A stretch of DNA of 64,000 nt from positions 3,658,001 to 3,722,000 of the forward strand of contig NW_026999295.1 of the NCBI RefSeq assembly GCF_037126465.1, in the 5' to 3' direction. The position numbers and the translations under genes were made by a program. A model generated the notes under the pieces. That model did no database searches. It was not told the origin of the DNA and worked only from the letters and a program-made list of their open reading frames with translations. Positions within the stretch are counted from its first letter, which is position 1. Every line of letters starts with the position of its first letter. This stretch comes from Ornithodoros turicata (lineage: Eukaryota > Arthropoda > Arachnida > Ixodida > Argasidae). Shown here piece by piece: positions 56,238-64,000 of the stretch.

Positions 56238-59200
56238 CTGCTCCCCCCACCCAGGACGAGACTGGTAGAAGAAACTGGACTCGCTTTGGTGACGTTCGGC
56301 AGGTAGCAGGTCGGGGGAGAGGCGCGTCGTCGGAGAATAGGAAGGCTGGTTTAAGCCTGTCGATTGCGACTGTTTCCGGGTGCCCACCGATTCTTAACGT
56401 AAAGGTAGCGTCTCCGCGCTTGAGAACTTCGTACGGGCCGTCATATGGCCGCTGGAGGGGTTTCCTGACCGCGTCGCGGCGTAGAAAAACGTGCTTTGCC
56501 GTTTTGAGCGCTGCGGGGACGAATGTTGGCCGAGTACTGCAGGCCCGAGTTGCCACAGGCCGGAGATTTGCCATGGACTGGCGAAGTCCGCGGACGAAGT
56601 CAGCGCTAGGAGCGGCGTCGTGAGGGGCTGCAGATAAGAATTCGCCGGGCAAGCGCAACGTAGTGCCATACAACAGCTCTGCTGTGGAACAACCCAGGTC
56701 GTCGCGTATGACGCAACGGAGGCCGAGCAGCACGAGAGGGAGATGATCTACCCAGTTGCTCGGATCCGGATAAGCACGCAGGGCAGACTTCAGCTGTCGA
56801 TGGCATCGCTCGACAAGTCCGTTGGCCGCAGGATGGTATGCCGTGGTTTTGCGATGGGTGTAGCCGAAGAGCCGCGACAGTTGGTGAAAGAGGCGGGATT
56901 CGAATTGGCGGCCGCGGTTAGAGGTGATGCGGAGAGGCGCTCCGTATCTGGAGATCCACTCCGCGACAAAAAAACGAGCTACAGTCTCCGCCGTGATGTC
57001 GGGGATTGGTATGGCTTCCAGCCAGTGTGAGAAACGGTCCACGACCGTTAATAGGTACTTGTGCCCTCGCGAAGGTGGAAGGGGTCCTACAAGGTCGAGA
57101 TGGACATGGGCAAAACGTGCGTCCGGCATGGGGAAGCCTACTAAAGGTCGTGTGGTGTGTCGATGAACCTTCGAGGCCTGACAGGGTATACACGAACGTG
57201 CCCAGTCCCGGATGTCGTTTCGCATACCAGGCCAGACATAGCGGGTGCCGAGAAGGTGCTGGGAAGCTCGGATACCAGGGTGTGACAGATTATGTAGGCG
57301 GTCGAAAACAACGCGTCGGAAGTCAGGGGGAAGGTAGAGTCGGGGTGGGTCAGAAGCCGCGTCGCACCACAAAGGAATGTCCGTGTCGGAAAAGGGAATT
57401 CTCTGAAGCTGGAGAGAGTATCCCTTGAGAGGAAAGGCGGACAGCTCAGGGTCCCGTTGCTGGGCCTCCGCCAAGTCGCGTAAATCAAAGAGGTCGGCGG
57501 CTGTGATAGAATGCAAAGCTGGTATCCTAGATAAAGCGTCTGCAACCGGGTTGTCGGTGCCCCTGGTGTGCCTGATGTCGGAGGTAAATTCCGTGATGAA
57601 TGCCATGTGCCGGATCTCTCTAGGTGACAGGGTCATTCCAGAGGCACGTAGTGCACCAATGAGCGGTTTGTGGTCGGTGTACAGCGTGAACTGCCGCCCT
57701 TCGACGAAGAAGCGGAAGTGTTTGATGGCTTCAAAGGCTGCTAATAGCTCTCGGCCAAAGGTGCTGTAGTGGCGCTGCGTAGAAGAGAGAACCCTGGAGA
57801 AGAACGCAAGAGGAATCCAGACGCCATTGACGTACTGCTGCAGAACGGCGCCCATTGCGTCGTTCGAGGCGTCTACCATTATGGCGGTATGCGCAGATGG
57901 GTGAGGGTGGGCCAATAAGGTAGACTTCGCGAGAAGGAGCTTCGCCCTCTTGAAGGCCTCTGTGGCGTCAGGAGACCAACACACAACGCTATTAGGGTCC
58001 GCACATTGCGAAAGGAGATCGGTTAGCGGCCGTAGCACCGCCGCGCAGTTAGGGAGAAATCTGCGATAAAAGTTGATGAGCCCAAGGAACTCTCGCAGGC
58101 GGCGCTGGGTCGTTGGCTGAGGGTAATCCTGAATGGCCTTGACTTTGTGCGGTAGCGGGCGGATGCCGTCCTTGTCAACGTGATGCCCCAGGAACTCCAA
58201 TTCGCTGACACCAAACTGAGACTTCGCCGCATTGATCACTACACCGAACCCCGAGAGACGAGCGAAGAGCTGGTGGAGGTGACGTTCGTGCTCCTCTGGT
58301 GTGGCGGAGGCTACTAGGAGGTCGTCAATGTACGAGTAGGCGAATGGCAAACCGCGGAGGATGGAGTCCATAAACCGTTGAAAGGTTTGCGCGGCGTTTC
58401 TCAACCCGAAGGGCATTCGAAGGTACTCGTACAATCCGAAGGGAGTCGTGATAGCTGTTTTTGGAATGCTTGCGGGATCCATGGGAATTTGGTGGTAAGC
58501 TTTAATGAGATCCAGCTTTGAGAATACCGTTGCGCCATGCAGACCAGAAGAGAAATCTTGAATATGTGGGATTGGATATCGGTCTGGGTGAGTGATGCGG
58601 TTAAGGGCACGGTAGTCTCCATATGGTCGCCAATCCCCCGTCTTCTTGGGGACCATGTGGAGGGGCGATGCCCACGTACTTGACGATGGTCGTATGATGC
58701 CAAGTTAGAGCATGTGGTTGAACTCTTTCTCCGCGACAGCCCGACGGTCAGGCGGGAGACGACGCGGGCGTGCAAAAACCGGTGGTCCATCAGTCTCTAT
58801 GCAGTGGGTTACCGCGTGTTTGGAAGGAGCACTCAGGTTACCTGACGCTGTCAGCTCAGGGTATTGCCGAAAAATTTCTTCGTACCTGTTCCTTGGGACG
58901 GGGGAAATAGTGGTGTGACCGGGGGCTACGGGGCCGGACGGTGAACCCAAAACTGAGCAGAGCGTGACAGCATCGACGAGCCGTCGTCTCCGAACATCAA
59001 CTAGAAGGTTGAAATAATTCAGGAAGTCAGCTCCCAGTATGGGGCGCAGCACTTTGGCTACGACAAACGTCCAGCGAAATTTTCTTGGCAGGCCAAAGTC
59101 CAGCGTCAAATTGCGCTCGCCATACGAGGGAATCGGTGAACCGTTGGCAGCTTGCAAGGATGGTCCGTTGGACGGTCGATGACGCTCGTGGGGCAAAGGG

Positions 59201-59562
59201 GGAACGGCGCTAATCTGGGCCCCAGTGTCGACGAGAAACTGCAGACCTGATAGTCGGTCGGTGAGAAAAAACAGACGACTTTGTGCCGTACCTACTCCGT
59301 TCGTCGTCCCTAACGGCCGGCGGGCTCGTTTCCCGGCCACTGACATGGCGGGGAACACTGGCGAGCCGATGCTCCGAAGTTGAAATGATACCAGCAATAA
59401 GCCGACGTGGGCGGTGGAGCAAGTGCTGGGGATCGAAACCTGCCAATGCTTCTGCGAGAGTTCGTCGGCGGAGATTGTTGCCGTCGAGCCGCCGGCTGCC
59501 GGTGAGGCGATGCCGGGGAGGGGGATCTGCGCGTATCTCGGGTGGCCTGAAGTTGGAGACAC
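56233..59562 (-). pseudogene. pol: Gypsy pro-pol: protease, RT, RNase H, integrase
   Basis: Protease with FLVDTGAQISAVP (about 59240). One TAA at 58705-58707 separates it from the reverse transcriptase, but the frame is unchanged. RT has [34 protein letters not shown] and [10 protein letters not shown] (catalytic Asp pair). RNase H has [23 protein letters not shown] and DNPVADALS. Integrase has an HHCC finger ([15 protein letters not shown]), [13 protein letters not shown] (first Asp) and [12 protein letters not shown] (Glu). The second catalytic residue is Asn instead of Asp in [10 protein letters not shown] (codon 56917-56919). From 58704 to 56233 the frame is fully open (823 codons). It cannot integrate on its own if the Asn is real. 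Confidence 0.93.
56238..56255 (-). promoter_or_regulatory. Polypurine tract next to the 3' LTR
   Basis: On the minus strand GGGTGGGGGGAGCAG directly precedes the LTR start TGTAGC. This is the usual plus-strand primer position. Confidence 0.8.
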
Positions 59563-60212
59563 AAATTTTCCACTGAAGTTTCCAGGGCGCGGAGGCGAGA
59601 ATCTATATCGCCGCAGCCCCGGAGGGTGCTGGTGGGATGGACAGCTGCGATCGACGCTTCACCTTCTTCCATTAGCTTGTCCGCCAAAAGAGCGAGGTCC
59701 GGTAGCGATGATGTCTGGGAGACAACGAGTAGACTACGGACACTGGATGGCAGTCGCCGTAAAAAGAGCTCCCTCAGACAGTCTTCATCGAACGTACTTG
59801 TTTTCTCTCCGAGAAGGGCGTAGAGACGCCGCAGAAGCTGAGAGGGTTTGCTGTCGCCTAGCTCCTCAGTCGAAAGTAAGCGGTTCAGTCGCTCGGTAGC
59901 AGACGCCTGAAACCTGCGAAGGAGCTTTTGCTTCAGATCCTGGTACTGCAAAGTAGTGGGAGGGCTGGCTATTATGTCCGCGACTTCGACGATATCGCGC
60001 TCAGAAAGCGCCCGAATGACCAGGTGGTACCTTGACAGCTCGGAACGAACTCCCTTTAACGCGAATTCTGATTCGGCTTGTGCGAACCAAAGCTGGGGGT
60101 TCGTCGGCCAGAAGTCAGGAAGGCGACATGCCGCGGTGACCGTAGCAATTTCAACTGAGCTGCCGGTGTCGCCGGTGCCGGTTGGGCGTTGCGGTTCTGG
60201 CGTGAGAGACAT
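59310..60212 (-). CDS. gag: Gypsy gag
   Basis: 300 codons from MSLTPEPQRP, 20 bp after the primer site. The N-terminal capsid-like part has LPDFWPTNPQLWFAQAESEF and LRRLYALLGEK. A coiled stretch (SRLRALETSVENL), a Pro/Arg-rich linker and a terminal Cys/His cluster (CWYHFNFGASARQCSPPC) of spacing C-x2-H-x9-C-x3-C replace the canonical retroviral knuckle. It packages the RNA in virus-like particles. Pro-pol lies in a different frame and overlaps by about 250 bp, so ribosomal frameshifting is expected. Confidence 0.9.
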   Translation of the reverse strand: MSLTPEPQRPTGTGDTGSSVEIATVTAACRLPDFWPTNPQLWFAQAESEFALKGVRSELSRYHLVIRALSERDIVEVADIIASPPTTLQYQDLKQKLLRRFQASATERLNRLLSTEELGDSKPSQLLRRLYALLGEKTSTFDEDCLRELFLRRLPSSVRSLLVVSQTSSLPDLALLADKLMEEGEASIAAVHPTSTLRGCGDIDSRLRALETSVENLCLQLQATRDTRRSPSPASPHRQPAARRQQSPPTNSRRSIGRFRSPALAPPPTSAYCWYHFNFGASARQCSPPCQWPGNEPAGR

Positions 60213-60221
60213 AGCCGGAAA

Positions 60222-60237
60222 ACGTTCGGGTCACCAG
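60222..60237 (-). promoter_or_regulatory. Primer-binding site
   Basis: On the minus strand TGGTGACCCGAACG begins a few bases after the 5' LTR. TGG complements a tRNA CCA end. The specific tRNA cannot be named from this alone. Confidence 0.7.
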
Positions 60238-60239
60238 TT

Positions 60240-60349
60240 TGTGGAGGCAGGTTGCAACAGTAGTTTATTCCAACGATTGCGGTTCGAGAGAAGCGGGGTG
60301 TGCGCGCGATGCCCATGCGCATCCCGTCAGGTCATCTTCCTCCGCTACA
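60240..60349 (-). repeat. 5' LTR of the gypsy element
   Basis: 110 bp, identical to 56128-56237. Promoter for the minus-strand transcript is expected here; no clear TATA box. Confidence 0.95.
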
Positions 60350-60353
60350 GATA

Positions 60354-60921
60354 CAAGAATGCACGGACAAACGAGCCTACTGCTACACATGCGGAGTGGA
60401 GCAGGATACGGAAACGTACTCAGGTGGTACATGATTTCGTATATGTGTACAAGTGGGGCAACAGATAGCTTTTCCTATACTTAAATTATTAATAAACTAT
60501 TAGTTTATACAAGACCCATGCGCGCGTCGTAAATATTTTTTGTTTACGACCGTACCTGTGCTACCAACACCCAGGATCGCTCGAGTCACAGAGACGACAA
60601 TGTTGCCGTGTCAGATTTGTTTTTTGTTCCGCCTTCGCTACCTGGCTAAATCTACCTTGAATTGACACCACATGACGTGGACCTCAAAACAACATTACGG
60701 CTTCGCCACAGACCAGGAGGCGGATTAGAAAGGCGAGACCAGTCGAAGCCGACACGAGCCAACCAAGCGTCATTGCTGATGGAGTACTGAACTTTGCGCT
60801 CGAATGCAATCTTTGAAATTCGATTACTCAAAGAAAAAAAGGGATTCAAACAGAAATATTTCGTAACCGAGATGTAGTCATCCTAGGCTTTCATAAAATC
60901 ATAAGATAACCCTGGGTTGAA
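60354..60921. other. Stretch without a supported gene
   Basis: No gene seen. It may be the last part of the TTAA-type element that ends at 60945. Confidence 0.45.
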
Positions 60922-60945
60922 ATTCACTTTACAGTTCCTTTAACC
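60922..60945 (-). repeat. TTAA-type transposon terminus, right
   Basis: TTCACTTTACAGTTCCTTTAA is the inverted twin of 47409-47432. It ends in TTAA. Confidence 0.55.
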
Positions 60946-61224
60946 TGCTTCCCATAGACGGGTGGTCCTGGAAGGCCCGGCCAGGACTATTCAGCTAGTC
61001 GCCATCTCTCCTTTCATTGCTTTCTCTTTATCTTCTCCCCCCTTTGCTCCCTTTCTCTTTTCACCTACTTTGGCGGCAAGGGTCAACCTTGGGCAGTCTT
61101 TCACCCTCCAGAAGCTGCACGTGGGTATAGTGTGAACGTACCTGCTACGGCGCTAAGCGCGGTCCCCTGGTTGGGCTCCGTGGTGGGCGGCAGGACTTTT
61201 GCACCGAATAGTTCCATTATATGT

Positions 61225-62462
61225 ATGGCTTCTAATTCTTTATCACCCAATGATCGGAGCCTGAAAAGGTCCCGCACCGAGCATAAGAATACTTTCCTAT
61301 ACAGACCCGAACCTGAACCATGGTATGCAAAGTTTCTCGTAGTACACTCCGAAGACGAAACAAAACCACTTTCGAAAATGTCACCATTTGCAGTTGCTAA
61401 AGCATTGGAAAGTGTAGTTGGCAAGAACTACAGCGCCAAGAAGCTGAGCAGTGGTGACATTCAAGTCCAAGTGGATAACCGAAAACAAAGTAGTGCACTG
61501 CATTCCCTCACACACATCGGAGAAACAGCTGTAACCGTAAGCTCTCACCGCACTTTGAACATCGTAAGAGGTGTGATATCTGAGAGTGAACTACTTGAGT
61601 GCTCAGCCTCCGAACCCGAGGAAGGGCTGGCTGACGAGGGTGTAGTCTCGGCAAAACGAATCGTGATGCGCAGAGATGGGAAAGAGGTTCCCACGAAACA
61701 TGTAGTCCTATCTTTCAAGCTCCACAGTCTTCCATGAACAATCAAAGCTGGCTATCTAGCCTGTCATGTGAGGGCATATATCCCAAATCCAAGACGCACT
61801 ACAAGTGCCAGAAGTTTGGCCACGGTTCGCAGGTGTGCCGTGGACAGGCTGTCTGTGCAAGGTGTGCTGGCAAAGACCACTCGTCAGAGACATGCTCAAA
61901 TGATATCCGTTGCACCAACTGTGAAGGTAACCACCCCGCGTACTCGAGATCCTGTCCTGTCTGGCAGGAGGAGAAACAGGTTCTCAAAATAAATATTGAA
62001 CAAAACGTCACGTACCGAGCGGCGAGAGCCCAGTTGCAGTTCCAGAAGAAAGGAACTTTCTCTGATGTGGTGCGCAGGGGAGTGGCACCACTCAGAGTTT
62101 CAGTGGAGACCCAGACCACCGGGCCTCCACACCACACTCCCCAACTCCAAGAGAAGGTCACAGAGGTGCTTCCTCCAGTGGCCACACAGCCAATCAGCCA
62201 GGGAGAGGCCGCCACAACCTCAAAGGAGGTTGTTGCATCTCCCTCCGTTTGGGACGGGATTGCCAAGGGCCCGTCCCACAGTACAAGTCAAGACATGAAT
62301 GTCGATGATGACGACTGCTTATCGCAGAAGTCGTCATCGAGTCTTCCAAGTACTACTTCGTCCTTGGGCAAAGAGCAGAGAAAGAAAAACACCGGCAGAG
62401 GACGGGGTCTGAAAGGCAAAGAACAGCAAAAGGCCCCTCCACCAAGGATACAAGCTCCTTGA
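61225..62462 (+). pseudogene. LINE ORF1 (gag-like, CCHC)
   Basis: Start chosen at MASNSLSPND (61225); an upstream in-frame Met at 61132 is possible. The N-terminal domain resembles the RRM-like part of I-clade ORF1 (ALESVVGKNYSAKKLSSGDI). Three Cys/His knuckles: CQKFGHGSQVC, CARCAGKDHSSETC and CTNCEGNHPAYSRSC. A Ser/Lys/Arg-rich tail follows. Breaks: TGA at 61735-61737 and a two-base insertion near 61795, just before the first knuckle. The protein binds the element RNA. Confidence 0.85.
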
Positions 62463-62555
62463 TTCTCCACATTCATGTTCCAACATTTCGCAGGGTCTTC
62501 ACGTTTTCAGGTTGCGTTTCAGTCCTTGCTGACCCCCTTCTTCTGCTTACTCCTA

Positions 62556-64000
62556 ATGAGTTCCAGTTGCAAGAGTATCGTTCAGTGGAACTGTCGTGGT
62601 CTTCTGGGGAATCTTGATGACATCGATGATATATCAGACAGACACAGTGCTGTCTGTTTCTGTCTTCAAGAAACTAATCTGAACTTTGAAAATCCATGCC
62701 ACCTCCGACGGTGGAACGTATACAGAAAAGACCGAACGAATGCTGCACGTGCTTCTGGAGGTGTGGCCATCCTCACGGCGAGAGCACTCCCCACGAGAGA
62801 TGTCCAACTTTCTACAAATCTTGAGGCTGTTGCAGTGCAGATTTGCACTGACCGTGTGATGACGGTGTGTTCTCTGTACCTGCCGCCATCAGCTAAGGTT
62901 GAAGAAAAGCAACTTCAAGACCTTCTCAGACAGCTGCCAGAGCCTTTTCTTCTGCTTGGAGATTTTAATGCACACCATCCTCTGTGGGGTTGCACAAAAG
63001 TTGACACACGAGGTAGGATGTTTGAGAAAATGCTAACATCTTTGCCAATCTGTCTTCTCAACACAGGGACATGTCAATTCGGCTTCACAGACTTTCTCAG
63101 CTATTGACATTTCACTATGTAGTCCATCTCTATTCCAAGACATTTCATGGACAGTTGCCGACAGTCCTTACAGTAGCGACCACTTCCCTCTTGTATTAAA
63201 ACTCAATCAACTGGCAGCTACCCTCACTACCCGACCACCCCGTTGGAAAACACAATTTGCCGATTGGGGCTCCTTTAAACAAGAAGCCATTCTGTCAGCA
63301 GAATCACTTCATGGACTCGGCATTAATGAAGCAAATGACATTATTACAGACATTATTATTGACGCAGCCACTAAATCCATTCCGCAATCTTCAGGTCGTC
63401 TTCCTAGACGCTGCAAGCCCTGGTGGACGAGTGATTGTGTGAACACCAGACGGGAGCAGAACCGTGCATGGGGTAAGTTTAGACGATACCCAACCCCAGC
63501 AAACTTACTCGCTTTTAAAAGAGCCCGTGCGAAAGCAAGGTGGACAGGGCAACAAGCGAAACGGCAATCTTGGGAAAATTTCGTATCCACCTTAAATAGT
63601 AGCACTCCATCCAAGTTTGTATGGGACAGACTGAAAAAAATCAGAGGCGACTACAGGAGCTTCTCTGTTCCACTTCTGCAAATAAATGGAAGCATGTGTC
63701 AGAGCATCGAAGACCAGGCTGACGCCTTAGGTGAACATTTCCAAAACGTTTCCTCTTCTGCTCATTACACACGGGAGTTCTTGAAGATCAAGGATTCTGC
63801 CGAGAAGTGCACCCTGTCATGTGGTACTGGTGACAACTACGCTTACAATAGGCCTTTTACCATAACAGAACTTTTAAGAGCACTGAGCGTTTCAAAACAG
63901 ACAGCTCCAGGGCCAGATCGCATCACGTACTCTATGCTGCAGCATTTAACACCTTCATCGCTAGAAACTCTTCTATGCTTCTTTAACTCTCTCTGGAATG
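62556..64000 (+). pseudogene. LINE ORF2: endonuclease and start of reverse transcriptase (truncated by window)
   Basis: Starts MSSSCKSIVQWNCRGL. Endonuclease motifs: QWNCRG, LQETNL, LLLGDFNAHHPLWG, AIDISL and SSDHFPLVL. A one-base frameshift near 63070 separates the GDFNAHH part from the SDH part; the second frame is open from about 63075 to the end of the window. The linker and fingers region PGPDRITYSMLQHL (63912) marks the start of reverse transcriptase. The catalytic YADD lies beyond the window. Confidence 0.88.

Larger units (their letters stand above)
56128..60349 (-). mobile_element. Ty3/gypsy-type LTR retrotransposon with 110-bp LTRs
   Basis: Identical 110-bp LTRs (TGTGGAGG...GCTACA) at both ends, flanked by GATA on both sides (56124-56127 and 60350-60353). 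Gag, protease, reverse transcriptase, RNase H and integrase are encoded on the minus strand. No env. LTR identity indicates a recent insertion, the youngest datable event in the window. Confidence 0.97.
61050..64000 (+). mobile_element. I/Jockey-like LINE with two ORFs, runs off the window
   Basis: ORF1 with CCHC knuckles, then ORF2 with apurinic-type endonuclease and the start of reverse transcriptase. A pyrimidine-rich leader (61005-61060) precedes it; the true 5' end is uncertain. Damaged by at least one stop and two frameshifts. Confidence 0.85.

Noticed and set aside
57425..57769. Plus-strand ORFs inside the gypsy element (also 56129-56623, 59414-59899)
   Set aside because: They lie opposite to well-supported gag and pol domains and have no motif.

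Overview
This window is eukaryotic, almost certainly arthropod, and most likely tick or another chelicerate. The argument is circumstantial. It holds a tRNA-Leu/Ser-like SINE resembling the tick SINE family Ruka, an I-like LINE with a CCHC ORF1, hAT, Kolobok-like and Polinton elements, many short inverted-repeat elements and no compact host gene. I found no rRNA gene, no CRISPR array and no bacterial signal. One low-confidence coding stretch (40.1-40.8 kb) may be a host exon. Nearly everything else is mobile or repetitive.

Layout. 0-2.3 kb: AT-rich DNA with a diverged local duplication and an (AAAC)n tract. 2.5-2.85 kb: CpG-rich block with a splice-donor-like site. 4.3-9.3 kb: a transposon with a YqaJ-type nuclease gene (+) converging on a THAP/DDE transposase gene (-). 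Its nuclease exon is split by a 1.19 kb non-autonomous hAT (hAT-N) with a perfect 8-bp target duplication. 9.65-10.0 kb: a 126-bp tandem repeat. 10.35-28.04 kb: an autonomous-type hAT relic (hAT-A) whose first intron contains a second hAT-N copy (10898-24802). That copy contains a complete 12,690-bp Polinton/Maverick (11187-23876) with 253-bp terminal inverted repeats and a perfect 6-bp target duplication.

The Polinton carries the virus-like gene set: packaging ATPase, integrase, minor and major capsid proteins, adenain-like protease and protein-primed DNA polymerase B, plus conserved small proteins. The genes are recognisable, but many carry stops or frameshifts. Several frameshifts sit on homopolymer runs, so some may be assembly errors.

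28.3-37.4 kb: a 128-bp satellite split by a LINE, which is itself split by a 3.76 kb TTAA-flanked element containing a hAT MITE and a SINE relic. 37.4-42.7 kb: a hAT MITE, a block rich in a 12-bp palindrome, another inverted-repeat element, the possible host exon and a ~266-bp minisatellite. 43.2-45.6 kb: a nearly complete hAT (hAT-B). 46.7-60.9 kb: an inverted-repeat MITE, then a Kolobok-like THAP transposase relic interrupted by an internally deleted mariner. A hAT MITE, a LINE carrying a SINE, and a Ty3/gypsy element with identical 110-bp LTRs follow. 61-64 kb: an I/Jockey-like LINE running off the window.

The genes do not form a host pathway. The window is a record of nested insertions, and relative ages can be read from which element interrupts which. 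The best-resolved nest is hAT-A, then hAT-N, then Polinton.
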